Part shown: in pieces, positions 1 to 7,205 of the stretch
Layout of the letters: each line of letters starts with the position of its first letter
Numbering within the stretch: the first letter of the stretch is position 1
DNA from: Clostridia bacterium
GTDB taxonomy: Bacteria; Bacillota; DSM-16504; Desulfitibacterales; Desulfitibacteraceae
Direction: 5' to 3'
Assembly: GCA_018333845.1 (NCBI GenBank)
Contig: JAGXSK010000108.1
Span: forward strand, 1-22,568
DNA length: 22,568 bases
Made by a program: the position numbers and the translations under genes
The notes under the pieces: generated by a model
Database searches by the model: none
Told to the model about the DNA's origin: nothing
Seen by the model: the letters and a program-made list of their open reading frames with translations, nothing else

Positions 1-500
1 CTGGGATTGGGATTGGCTGCAAAGGGTCCCCCAAAAGCCGCACATGTTCCTGCAGCAATGATATACTTTGCCTTTGGTGAAAAGTGCCTTGCTGCTTCCA
101 ATTGAGTGAGGGGTGTGCCATCTAGCTTGTTGCCTATAACCCCATATTTTCCTTGAGCCTTAGTGGCAATGGTGCCTTCTGCAATTAAGATGTATTCCCC
201 AGGGAACCTTTCTGGTATTTCATATAGAGCCTCAATGGCTGTATATCCTTCACCCACCATCAGTTGATTGCTGAATCTAAGGTCAATCATTTCATTAATG
301 ATCTTCAACAAGCCAGGATCCATTGTATTTAGGAAGGAAAGGAAGTTGCCCGTACACGTATTTAATTCCAGCCAAATGACAGGTGGTCTTTGGCCAAGGT
401 ATTCCACAGCCTTAGATAAATGCGGCAGCAAAAGCTGTGGAAAGGCTGCAGTAGCAAATCCTAATGCACATAATTTTACAAATTCACGCCTGGTAAGCAT
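1..500 (-). CDS. [NiFe] hydrogenase small subunit, Tat-exported (5' part, truncated by window edge)
   Basis: Read on the minus strand from ATG at 500-498 with a GGAGGG ribosome binding site just upstream. The first 166 residues are present and the gene runs off the window. Residues 4-9 (RREFVK) are a twin-arginine signal followed by a hydrophobic stretch (about 10-28), so the protein should be exported folded by Tat. The mature part opens with PPVIWLELNTCTGN (39-52), the small-subunit segment that normally carries the CxxC ligands of the proximal [4Fe-4S] cluster. AAGTCAAFGG (149-158) holds the third ligand, Cys153, followed by the family's NPNP (163-166). Here the second Cys of CxxC is Asn52. 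Family knowledge: the small subunit relays electrons between the NiFe site of the large subunit and a membrane or cytochrome partner. The large subunit should lie further left, outside the window. tatA, transcribed divergently next door, fits a Tat substrate. The family is clear; the hydrogenase subgroup is not assigned. Confidence 0.88.
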   Translation of the reverse strand, partial: MLTRREFVKLCALGFATAAFPQLLLPHLSKAVEYLGQRPPVIWLELNTCTGNFLSFLNTMDPGLLKIINEMIDLRFSNQLMVGEGYTAIEALYEIPERFPGEYILIAEGTIATKAQGKYGVIGNKLDGTPLTQLEAARHFSPKAKYIIAAGTCAAFGGPFAANPNP

Positions 501-510
501 TAGTTCCCTC

Positions 511-539
511 CACTAAATACCTTGTTGTTGTATTTAGTG
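511..539. repeat. Perfect 10-bp inverted repeat in the hydrogenase leader
   Basis: CACTAAATAC (511-520) and GTATTTAGTG (530-539) are exact reverse complements separated by 9 bases. On the minus strand the 3' arm directly abuts the GGAGGG ribosome binding site of the hydrogenase gene. It could be an mRNA hairpin beside the Shine-Dalgarno sequence or a dimeric repressor operator (arm centres 19 bp apart). There is no T-tract, so it is not a terminator. The rest of 540-816 is AT-rich, and I see no confident promoter or further gene in it. Confidence 0.55.
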
Positions 540-832
540 TGGCTAAAAGATCTGGGAAATATTATACCTATTTGGAGAATATAGATTTTATATTTTTCTT
601 TATTATGGTTTAATATTATATATGGGTAGTATATAGTTGAAAGGATTTTTTATTGTTAATTTTAGATAGGGTACTCTACTTGATTAAATTTCGCAAAAAA
701 AATTAACTTATGATATGATTGATGTAACAAATCCTGTAAGTCATTTTAGGTGACAAGTAAGATAATAGAAAGTGTTTAAAGTGTTGGAGTAGATTATTTT
801 TAGGTTTATTATAATTAAAGGGGGTAAATTAT

Positions 833-1039
833 ATGTTTGGTATTCTGCCAACAATTGGACCTTGGGAAATTGCCCTTATTCTTATTATTGTGTTAATAAT
901 ATTTGGGCCTGGAAAACTTCCTCAGGTAGGTAAATCCATTGGCAAGGCTATTAGAGAATTCAAGGGTTCCGTCAAAGAAGTGGAGGATTCTGTTAAAGTA
1001 GAAGATGAAAAGGATGAAGAAAAGAAACAAAAAGGCTAA
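833..1039 (+). CDS. tatA: Sec-independent protein translocase TatA/TatE
   Basis: A 68-residue protein with the TatA layout. A short extracytoplasmic N-terminus and one membrane helix (about 10-25) are followed by the FGPGKLPQVG hinge (24-33), an amphipathic helix (about 34-50) and a charged Lys/Glu-rich tail. It starts at ATG after a strong AAAGGGGG site. Family role: TatA oligomerises to form the pore through which folded proteins with RR signals pass after TatC recognition. Its divergent neighbour is a Tat-signal hydrogenase subunit, so it may be a dedicated copy. tatC is not in the window. It is monocistronic, ending in a terminator about 20 bases past the stop codon. TatA and TatE types cannot be separated here. 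Confidence 0.93.
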   Translation: MFGILPTIGPWEIALILIIVLIIFGPGKLPQVGKSIGKAIREFKGSVKEVEDSVKVEDEKDEEKKQKG

Positions 1040-1057
1040 AAACAGGTAATTATATAA

Positions 1058-1097
1058 ATCAAGGCTTTTTCTATTGGAGAAAGCCCTGATTTTTTTA
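1058..1097 (+). terminator. Rho-independent terminator of tatA
   Basis: ATCAAGGCTTT (1058-1068) pairs with AAAGCCCTGAT (1080-1090), one mismatch in 11, and is followed by a T-tract at 1090-1096. It lies 19 bases after the tatA stop codon. Confidence 0.85.
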
Positions 1098-1151
1098 ATA
1101 ACATGATTTTGATGTCACTGCAAAAAAGTAATATTTAGTTAATATTCATGA

Positions 1152-1190
1152 AAAAATTAGGGGCCCTTTAACAAGGCCCTTTTTATTTTC
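1152..1190. terminator. Bidirectional terminator between tatA and the small Cys-rich gene
   Basis: GGGCCCTT (1161-1168) pairs with AAGGCCC (1173-1179) with one bulged C. The hairpin is flanked by A-rich sequence on the left (1151-1158) and TTTTTATTTT on the right (1180-1189), so it can end transcription from both sides. On the minus strand it lies just after the stop codon of the gene at 1194-1322. Confidence 0.7.
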
Positions 1191-1193
1191 GTC

Positions 1194-1322
1194 TTATTTA
1201 TTTTTATATTCTTTGCAGCATCCAGTTAGGGATGTGGTATCTTTTTCTTGAGCTACACAGTAGTTCTTTTGAGTAATAAACCAGGAACATTTGTAGCAGT
1301 GGCAACTATCGTTTCTTTTCAT
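1194..1322 (-). CDS. Small cysteine-rich protein, unknown function (42 aa)
   Basis: ATG at 1322-1320 is preceded on the minus strand by a purine-rich GGAAGGGAGGA ribosome binding site about 8 bases away. The frame stays open upstream to 1439, but that part has no binding site and is low-complexity hydrophobic sequence, so I take the short start. The protein has five Cys in 42 residues arranged C-x-C-x2-C, then a single C, then CC (positions 7, 9, 12, 22, 35 and 36, six in all counting both of the pair), plus His8. This could bind a metal or form disulfides. It has no signal peptide or membrane helix, and I do not recognise the family. Support comes from the good binding site, the compact Cys pattern and a terminator hairpin right after the stop codon. 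It could still be a chance frame. Confidence 0.5.
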   Translation of the reverse strand: MKRNDSCHCYKCSWFITQKNYCVAQEKDTTSLTGCCKEYKNK

Positions 1323-1778
1323 TGGGGCGTCCTCCCTTCCTTTAATTTTTATTATCCGATTTGCAATTTGTTTTTCTAATACCATTGTATTCCTGAATAA
1401 ATATAAAATCAACAAAAATTCAAAATTATGATAATTCAAATTAATTTTCCTTGTTATAAGTAAAAATAATAAATACTTTCTATAACTTTAAATAAGTGTT
1501 ATTATTGCTTGAATTAATGCATGTGCCGTGGCACGAGAATATAGCATAAATAATTAACATTAATAATAGTTAAATTCATCCATTGGAATAAATGAATAAA
1601 AATGCACAGTTCGGCATGTATATACATAAACATGTCTTGCCTTTCATTAATTAATCTGACCAATGTTTTTACTTAAAAGGCTATATGGTAAGGTTGTCAA
1701 GTGGAAAGGAGTTTTTAAAACTTTATAGAAGTATATAGGGTTCAATTATAATATAAAACCTAGCTAGGAGACATAGAA
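1323..1778. other. AT-rich intergenic region, no gene seen
   Basis: 456 bases lie between the small Cys-rich gene and the AEC permease. It holds a small palindrome GTGCCGTGGCAC at 1523-1534 and an AT-rich run with TATAAT-like hexamers near 1748-1755. I could not pair any of these with a convincing -35 box, and no frame in the region has a credible ribosome binding site. Confidence 0.4.
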
Positions 1779-2669
1779 ATGTTCATATCAGTTATTCTGC
1801 CAATTATTATAATCTTTTCCGCCGGGTTTGCTGCACAAAAGGCTTTAAAGCTTCATATTAAGTCCATTTCTACCATGGCTATATATTTAATGTTTCCGCC
1901 CCTGGTATTTAGAACCTTCTATGACAACCCATTAAGTTTAAACTACTTGTATATTTTTCTATACACAGTGGTCTTGACTGGAATTTTCATTATAATAATC
2001 AAAGCAATAGGTCTATGGAAAAAATATCCTGATGAAAAGCAGAATGCTTTGATTTTAGCTGTTGGGTTTATGAATAATGGTAATTATGGAATACCTTTGG
2101 TGCTATTTGCTTATGGAGCAGGAGGGCTGGATTATATAGTACCCATCATGATATTTCATACTGTGTTACAGACTACTATTGGTGTATATTATGCAGCAAA
2201 AGGCAAAACAAGCTTTAAAAGTGTAATTGGAAGTATTGGCAGGATGCCCATGATGCATGCCATTTACTTAGGAATAATCTGGAGGGCTCTCTCTCTGCCA
2301 ATGCATGAGAGTATTTATGGGGCCATTAGTTTGATAGCTGATGCTGCTATTCCTACTGTTATGTTGGCTTTAGGCATGCAGCTTGCAGAAATAAAAGTGA
2401 AGAATATTGAATGGAATTTAATGTCTCTAGCGGTTTTTTTAAGGTTAGTGGTTTCACCCATTATTGCTTTTTTAATGGTCTGGTATCTGCCAATAGATCT
2501 GTTGTTAAAAAAGATAATGGTGGTGGCAGCCGCCACACCTACAGCTGCCATATCTTCAATGCTGGCAATCCAGTATGATTGCAATCCGCAGTTGGTTTCA
2601 GCTATTACTTTAATAACAACTTTTTTGAGTATGGGAACCATATTGATAGCCCTACTCCTTCTCGGCTGA
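1779..2669 (+). CDS. AEC (auxin efflux carrier) family permease
   Basis: A 296-residue, very hydrophobic protein with about ten predicted membrane helices in two halves joined near residue 150. That is the size and fold of bacterial AEC permeases (YfdV/MleP-like). The first half contains FMNNGNYGIP (97-106), matching the conserved broken-helix motif of the family. Helices at the C-terminus (about 240-295) complete the second bundle. Known members move malate, malonate or other carboxylates, so the substrate is probably an organic acid, but it cannot be read from the sequence. It starts at ATG after CTAGGAGAC. It stands alone on this strand, and its last 18 bases overlap the 3' end of the convergent nitrilase-like gene. 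Confidence 0.87.
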   Translation: MFISVILPIIIIFSAGFAAQKALKLHIKSISTMAIYLMFPPLVFRTFYDNPLSLNYLYIFLYTVVLTGIFIIIIKAIGLWKKYPDEKQNALILAVGFMNNGNYGIPLVLFAYGAGGLDYIVPIMIFHTVLQTTIGVYYAAKGKTSFKSVIGSIGRMPMMHAIYLGIIWRALSLPMHESIYGAISLIADAAIPTVMLALGMQLAEIKVKNIEWNLMSLAVFLRLVVSPIIAFLMVWYLPIDLLLKKIMVVAAATPTAAISSMLAIQYDCNPQLVSAITLITTFLSMGTILIALLLLG

Positions 2670-3497
2670 TAGCTGATGAAGGAGTTCTTTGTATAGTTCT
2701 GGTCTTCTAGATTGCAGGTAGAAGCTATCCCTCATGGATTTAGTATCTTTTTTTCTGATGCGATTTATAAGCTCTGGGTCAAGGTCGGCAAATAGTATGC
2801 CTTCCTTGCTGCTGAAATCATATGCTATTAATTTGCCCTTGGGGTCTATGACCAGGGCCCCACCACAGAATGATTGACCATCTCCGTTTTCACCTATTAA
2901 GTTGCATGCTGCCAAAAATACTGCATTGTCATAGGCGCGGGCAGTTAAATATTTGAGCCAGATGCTTTTTCTATCACCAACAATAGTTGGTGATGCATGG
3001 GGGGCAAAAATTATCTCAGCTCCCTTTAAGGACATGATTGTTGAGATCTCAGGAAAATGCAGATCCCAGCAGATTTGAATTCCTATGGTGGCAGTTGGGG
3101 TTTTAAATACGGGCAGGGAATTGCCCTCGCTAAAATACGGTTTTTCACTTTTGCCTAAATGGGTTTTTCTATAAATCCCTGTTTCTGTGTCTGGTTGAAC
3201 TACCAGATGAGTAATATAGGGCTTTTTATTATGGGCTTTTTCAGCTAATCCGGCTAAAATACAGATGGAATATTTGTTGGCCCACTCACCCAGAATCCTA
3301 GACACTCCATTTAGCGGCTCGGCACTTTTTTCATAAAGATTTTTGCTATATCCGTGGATTGACGTTTCAGGAAAACAGATAATATGGGCCTTGTTAACAG
3401 CTGCTATTTCTATATATTTTTTAAGTTTTGCAAGATTTTGCTCCCTGCCATTAATTAGTGCTTCCATTTGAACCAGGGCAATTCTTGTATTCTGCAT
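2652..3497 (-). CDS. Carbon-nitrogen hydrolase (nitrilase superfamily)
   Basis: A 281-residue soluble protein with the complete nitrilase-superfamily triad: Glu44 in CFPETSIHGY, Lys111 in YRKTHLGK, and nucleophile Cys143 in IQICWDLHFPE. The length fits stand-alone family amidases. The family hydrolyses carbon-nitrogen bonds of amides, ureides or N-carbamoyl compounds. The FPETSIHGY and HLGKSEKPYF segments look more like the amidase/N-carbamoyl branch than true nitrilases, but the substrate is open. ATG at 3497-3495 follows AGGAG on the minus strand. A good promoter lies about 40 bases upstream. It is transcribed alone and is convergent with the AEC permease. No signal peptide is seen, so it should be cytoplasmic. 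Confidence 0.88.
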   Translation of the reverse strand: MQNTRIALVQMEALINGREQNLAKLKKYIEIAAVNKAHIICFPETSIHGYSKNLYEKSAEPLNGVSRILGEWANKYSICILAGLAEKAHNKKPYITHLVVQPDTETGIYRKTHLGKSEKPYFSEGNSLPVFKTPTATIGIQICWDLHFPEISTIMSLKGAEIIFAPHASPTIVGDRKSIWLKYLTARAYDNAVFLAACNLIGENGDGQSFCGGALVIDPKGKLIAYDFSSKEGILFADLDPELINRIRKKDTKSMRDSFYLQSRRPELYKELLHQLSAEKE

Positions 3498-3537
3498 AGG
3501 CTTTAAATCTCCTGAGAAATTTATTCTAAATATCTAT

Positions 3538-3566
3538 ATAATAGCCTATTTGTTGTTTCATGACAA
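3538..3566 (-). promoter_or_regulatory. Sigma-A-type promoter of the nitrilase-like gene
   Basis: On the minus strand, TTGTCA (3566-3561) and TATTAT (3543-3538) are separated by exactly 17 bases. Transcription would start near 3531, leaving a leader of about 34 bases before the ATG at 3497. Confidence 0.62.
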
Positions 3567-3693
3567 ACCTATCTTATTTCTTATACCCTATCCAATCTTC
3601 CTTCATAACTTATGGATTTTGTTTTTTGGTGATTAGTGTTTTTCTAATAGGGAAATAATAGTAAATATTATTTGCAGAAGGGAGATAGAAACA

Positions 3694-4356
3694 ATGAACT
3701 TTAAACGTGTTCCCAATCATATAGGTGTAATACCCGATGGAAACAGGAGATGGGCAGAATCCAGGGGTATATCCAGGGAAAGGGGGTATGAAAATGGCAT
3801 TGGCCCTGGCTTTGAACTTTATAAAGCTTGTCTGGATTTAGGAATAAAGGAAATGACCTTTTATGGATTTACCCAGGATAACACGAAAAGACCGCCATCA
3901 CAAACAAGGGCCTTTCAAAAGGCTTGTATAGATGCTGTTAAGATTTTATCAGATAAGGATGCGTCTTTGCTTGTTGTGGGGAATACAGATTCTCCCCTGT
4001 TTCCATCTGAGCTGCTCTCCTATACCAAGAGGACAAATTTTGGAAGCGGGAAGATGAAGGTGAATTTTCTGGTGAATTACAGCTGGTGGTGGGACATTAA
4101 TAAAGCATATTCAATGGGAACTGCTCCTGGAAATCCTAGAGATTATTTTTTGACCAATATAGCCTCAGGTGAAATCTCTAGAATTGACCTTGTGATACGT
4201 TGGGGAGGAAGGAGGAGGCTGAGTGGTTTTTTACCAGTACAAACAGTTTATTCAGATTTTTATATTATTGATGAACTCTGGCCGGACTATAAGCCGGATC
4301 ACTTGTATGATGCACTGAGGTGGTATGAAACTCAAGATATTACTTTAGGTGGATAA
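3694..4356 (+). CDS. Short, divergent cis-prenyltransferase (UppS/undecaprenyl diphosphate synthase family)
   Basis: A 220-residue protein with the family landmarks. HIGVIPDGNRRWA (9-21) carries the catalytic Asp15, FTQDNTKRP (59-67) aligns with the FSxENWxRP segment, VNYSWWWDI (127-135) with NYGGRxDI, and IRWGGRRRLSGF (168-179) plus YSDFYIIDELWPDY (186-199) with the C-terminal IPP/Mg-binding block. Canonical UppS condenses isopentenyl units onto farnesyl diphosphate to give the C55 wall lipid carrier. This copy is about 30 residues shorter and changes several usually fixed positions: Trp of ENW is Thr64, and the Glu of AExYF is Asp188. It also stands alone rather than beside frr, cdsA or dxr. 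It is probably a second, specialised paralog with a different chain length or substrate. It starts at ATG after AGAAGGGAG. The family is clear; the product is not. Confidence 0.8.
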   Translation: MNFKRVPNHIGVIPDGNRRWAESRGISRERGYENGIGPGFELYKACLDLGIKEMTFYGFTQDNTKRPPSQTRAFQKACIDAVKILSDKDASLLVVGNTDSPLFPSELLSYTKRTNFGSGKMKVNFLVNYSWWWDINKAYSMGTAPGNPRDYFLTNIASGEISRIDLVIRWGGRRRLSGFLPVQTVYSDFYIIDELWPDYKPDHLYDALRWYETQDITLGG

Positions 4357-4514
4357 TTTACAGGAACATCCCATATTCTCATCGTGTGTTCTCAACCCGT
4401 ATCTGTTTTTGCAAGCAAACTACCTTGGAAAATAAAACTCCTTAAAAGTTATCATAATCATTAATCTAAATTTTACAGTTAATTAAAAATCATGAACTCA
4501 GGACACAAGATATT

Positions 4515-4523
4515 TGATATAAT
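4515..4523 (+). promoter_or_regulatory. Extended -10 promoter element ahead of the TauE/SafE gene
   Basis: TGATATAAT at 4515-4523 is TG-n-TATAAT, an extended -10 box. No good -35 box lies 17 bases upstream. Transcription would begin near 4530, about 50 bases before the start codon. Confidence 0.4.
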
Positions 4524-4578
4524 AAATGTGTTTAACTAAAGGCTAAATATAGTTGATAATTTCAAGGAGTGAAGTTAA

Positions 4579-5415
4579 ATGATCGGGTTGTTGGAGATAA
4601 TTCTATTTTTTTTAGGGGGAGTGTCAGGTTTTTTAGCCGGATTGCTGGGAATTGGAGGAGCAATAGTTCTTATTCCCATGATGATATATATTTTGCCCTA
4701 CTTTGGATTTAATCTGTCAATGCATGAAATAATGGGATTATCAATGGCCCTGGTGTTTTTTGCAGCATTGACTGGTGCTATTATCCACTTTAAAGGTGGT
4801 AACCTGCGCAAGAATTTAATCATAGTTGTTGGGGGCGCCATGCTTGCTGGAAGTTTGCTTGGAGCCATAGCCTCAAGGTTTGTCATGGAAAAAACCTTGT
4901 TAGGTGTATTTGCCCTGGTTCTAGCCTTATCTATTGCAATGCTGTTAAAGCCAAAGGAAGAAAAGCACATAAAAACGGCTGCTTCGAAGGGAGACGATAG
5001 CTGTTCTGAAGAAAACATTGAAAAAGTAGAAGCATATATGACCACCACAAAAGAAAAAATAACTGGAGCATCCCTGGGATTTTTAACTGGTGTAATTTCT
5101 GGGATGGCCGGAGTAGGAGGCGCTGCCATACTTATTCCTGCCTTAACTTTTTTCTTGAGAATACCAATAAAAATATGTATTGGAACCTCCCTTGGCATCA
5201 TTTTGGCAGGGGGTGCAGCAGGTTTTTTTGGAAAAGCCATTACCGGTCAAATACCTTTTATACCTGCATTGTTTCTGGCAGCAGGTGGAATATTATCATC
5301 AAGACTTGGTAGTAAAGTGAGCATGAAGCTAAGGGGCGAGCAATTGAAGAAGATTCTTGCTGTAGTATTGCTAGTCACCTTAATTCGAATGATTGTTACA
5401 TTAGTTACATTTTAG
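4579..5415 (+). CDS. TauE/SafE family anion (sulfite/sulfonate-type) transporter
   Basis: A 278-residue membrane protein with about eight helices and the internal duplication typical of TauE/SafE. SGFLAGLLGIGGAIVLIP (16-33) at the N-terminus is echoed by SGMAGVGGAAILIP (174-187) in the second half. The halves are joined by a long charged loop (about 124-160, Lys/Glu-rich) that should face the cytoplasm. Known members export sulfite, sulfoacetate or other small organosulfur anions, but many are uncharacterised and the substrate here is unknown. It starts at ATG after CAAGGAGTG. It is followed on the same strand, after about 145 bases, by an MFS gene; I see no terminator between them, so co-transcription is possible. 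Confidence 0.87.
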   Translation: MIGLLEIILFFLGGVSGFLAGLLGIGGAIVLIPMMIYILPYFGFNLSMHEIMGLSMALVFFAALTGAIIHFKGGNLRKNLIIVVGGAMLAGSLLGAIASRFVMEKTLLGVFALVLALSIAMLLKPKEEKHIKTAASKGDDSCSEENIEKVEAYMTTTKEKITGASLGFLTGVISGMAGVGGAAILIPALTFFLRIPIKICIGTSLGIILAGGAAGFFGKAITGQIPFIPALFLAAGGILSSRLGSKVSMKLRGEQLKKILAVVLLVTLIRMIVTLVTF

Positions 5416-5561
5416 CAGGTAATGGCCATTGGAATTTGTGCGCTTTTATAAAATACAATCCAATTATTATAAAGAAAGCTGTTTTATAATACCCATTAAT
5501 AAAGTAAAATACATTTATAGTGCTTAAAAAAATTTAGCCTTTCTTGGCCAATGGGGTTTTT

Positions 5562-6776
5562 ATGTCAGGTAGAACTTTGCAGGTTACCCAAAATCATAGC
5601 AGACGCACACTAATTTTTATGGGTATATTCATTTTTCTCATATCTGTGGGAGAGGGCATGACAGCTCCTGCAATTCCCCTTTATGGGGATGAACTAGGTG
5701 CCACATACAAGCAGCTTGGGTTTTTAATGACCGGATACTCAATTGCCTATGCAGCAATGACAGTTTTTTCAGGAAGAATGTCAGACCAGTATGGACGTAA
5801 AAAAATACTGCTTCTGAGCATAATTTTGTCCATATTAGCCTCTACCGGTTATTACTTTGCAACAAGTCCCATGATGCTATTGGCCTTTAGGACATTAGAA
5901 GGCATGAGCAGGGGTATGCTGTGGCCGGTGGCTGAAGCAATAGTTGCTGATAATACCAACTTTGAGGGTCGCGGCAAGGCAATGGGGCATTTTTCGGCAG
6001 CATATGGTGGTGGGGTGGCTACAGGCACTTTAACAGGTGGTTATATTATGGAATACATGGGTTTAACTCAGGTATTTCCCTTTTACCCCATATTAGGAAT
6101 TATTGTATTTGGGACGGTCTTGCTGGGTGTCAAAGAGGCAGCCGGAGAGGACCATTACCATGGAAGTCCAGGGCAGGGCAGTATGGAAAATCTTTACCTT
6201 GAAGTTAAGAAAATCTGGCCAATATGCTATGTTGGCTTTGCATATGCAGGTTTTTTATATTCCCTTTGGGGTTTGTTATCAAAAGTAGCAGATACTTTTG
6301 GAGTTGCTCACCTAGGAATAGGAGTGATTTTTACACTTTTCTGGTTATCACGTTTGAGCGCATTTATAATTTGTGGTAGAGCTATTGACTGGTTCGGGCG
6401 TAAAAAAGTATTTCTGGCCGGCATAATATTATGTTCCATTTCAGCAGGCTCCTTTCTTATAGCCAGTGAATTCTACATATTTTTATTTGCTGCCCTGCTA
6501 GGTGGTGTAGGAACAGGGATAGTTTTTCCCTTGAGTATAACCCTTGTAGCTGACTTTGCCTCTCCTAAATACAGGGGCTTTGGCATGGGGTTCTTGGAAT
6601 TGGTAATGGGCATGGGCATGATTATCCAAACAGCCATTTCAGGTATACTGGGAGAATTAGCGGGAGTGCATATGACTTTTTTCTTTACCTTTCTTGTAAT
6701 GCTAATAGCCCTTCCCATATCCATACTTTTTGTCAAGGAACCTATTGGTGAATACATGCATATAAATCACAGTTAG
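5562..6776 (+). CDS. Major facilitator superfamily (MFS) transporter
   Basis: A 404-residue protein with twelve predicted membrane helices. The MFS motif A is clear in the loop between helices 2 and 3 (GRMSDQYGRKK, about 71-81), with a second copy in the C-terminal half (IDWFGRKK). The central loop between helices 6 and 7 is short and charged (about 185-205). These features fit a drug:H+ antiporter-like or sugar-efflux MFS protein; the substrate is unknown. Start choice: the frame is open from a TTG at 5544, but that codon has no ribosome binding site. ATG at 5562 has a weak GGGG 5 bases upstream and puts the first helix nearer the N-terminus, so I prefer it. No downstream partner gene is seen; the glycine riboswitch promoter follows. 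Confidence 0.86.
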   Translation: MSGRTLQVTQNHSRRTLIFMGIFIFLISVGEGMTAPAIPLYGDELGATYKQLGFLMTGYSIAYAAMTVFSGRMSDQYGRKKILLLSIILSILASTGYYFATSPMMLLAFRTLEGMSRGMLWPVAEAIVADNTNFEGRGKAMGHFSAAYGGGVATGTLTGGYIMEYMGLTQVFPFYPILGIIVFGTVLLGVKEAAGEDHYHGSPGQGSMENLYLEVKKIWPICYVGFAYAGFLYSLWGLLSKVADTFGVAHLGIGVIFTLFWLSRLSAFIICGRAIDWFGRKKVFLAGIILCSISAGSFLIASEFYIFLFAALLGGVGTGIVFPLSITLVADFASPKYRGFGMGFLELVMGMGMIIQTAISGILGELAGVHMTFFFTFLVMLIALPISILFVKEPIGEYMHINHS

Positions 6777-6851
6777 GGAATATCCATTGGTTTAAACTTT
6801 GGTATTATTTTTTACTTTAATGGAAATATGGATAAATTTTTATAAAAGGTA

Positions 6852-6880
6852 TTGAGAAGTTCCATTGTTAATGGTAGAAT
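6852..6880 (+). promoter_or_regulatory. Sigma-A-type promoter of the glycine reductase operon
   Basis: TTGAGA (6852-6857) and TAGAAT (6875-6880) are separated by exactly 17 bases. Transcription would start near 6887, about 40 bases before the first aptamer of the glycine riboswitch. Confidence 0.65.
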
Positions 6881-6928
6881 ATCACTAAGTTAATGAAAGT
6901 TAGTACAATTACATATTGGAGAATGACA

Positions 6929-7101
6929 AATACGGGAGAGTTCTTCGAAAGAACACCGAAGGAGCAAGTTTTGAGTTGCCAATTCAAAAACGAAACTCTC
7001 AGGTTATGGGACCGTATTTTGACTCAACTCTGGAAAGCGTTCTGACACCGAAGGAGCAAAACAGGTTTTAAGCTGTTAATCTCTCAGGTTTTAAGACAGA
7101 G
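6929..7101 (+). promoter_or_regulatory. Tandem glycine riboswitch (two aptamers)
   Basis: Aptamer 1 (6929-7018) is closed by a 7-bp P1, AATACGG (6929-6935) with CCGTATT (7012-7018). It contains GGAGAG, ACACCGAAGGAGCAA (6954-6968) and the CTCTCAGGT box (6996-7004). A short linker leads to aptamer 2 (7028-7101), closed by CTCTG (7028-7032) with CAGAG (7097-7101). It holds TGGAAAGCG, a second CACCGAAGGAGCAA (7046-7059) and a second CTCTCAGGT (7081-7089). These are the conserved cores of the glycine riboswitch in its classic two-aptamer form. Glycine binding stabilises P1 of aptamer 2, whose 3' strand is also the 5' strand of the terminator that follows. This predicts that glycine turns expression on, which fits an operon that consumes glycine. 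Confidence 0.95.
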
Positions 7102-7140
7102 GAAAGGCGACTAAGTTCGTTGATTCTCTGTCTTTTTTGT
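7093..7140 (+). terminator. Riboswitch-controlled intrinsic terminator (expression platform)
   Basis: AAGACAGAG (7093-7101) pairs with CTCTGTCTT (7126-7134), extended by GAA/TTC-type pairs inside the loop, and is followed by a T-run at 7133-7138. The left arm contains CAGAG, the 3' strand of P1 of aptamer 2, so ligand-bound aptamer and terminator are mutually exclusive. The first gene starts 66 bases later. Confidence 0.88.
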
Positions 7141-7205
7141 TTGTTAAATTTTTTTACACTTAAGATTTTTACATTTAAAAGTATGGATATTTAAACAGGT
7201 GATAG

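Noticed and set aside
268..516. Open frame of 82 codons on the plus strand
   Set aside because: It is antisense to the hydrogenase small subunit, whose motifs (RREFVK, CTG, GTCAAFGG, NPNP) are unmistakable; the plus-strand product resembles no protein family and has no ribosome binding site.
1523..1534. GTGCCGTGGCAC palindrome as an operator of the AEC permease
   Set aside because: It lies about 245 bases before the gene with no promoter nearby, and 5-bp arms are expected by chance at this rate; it is only mentioned with the similar arms at 17404-17417.
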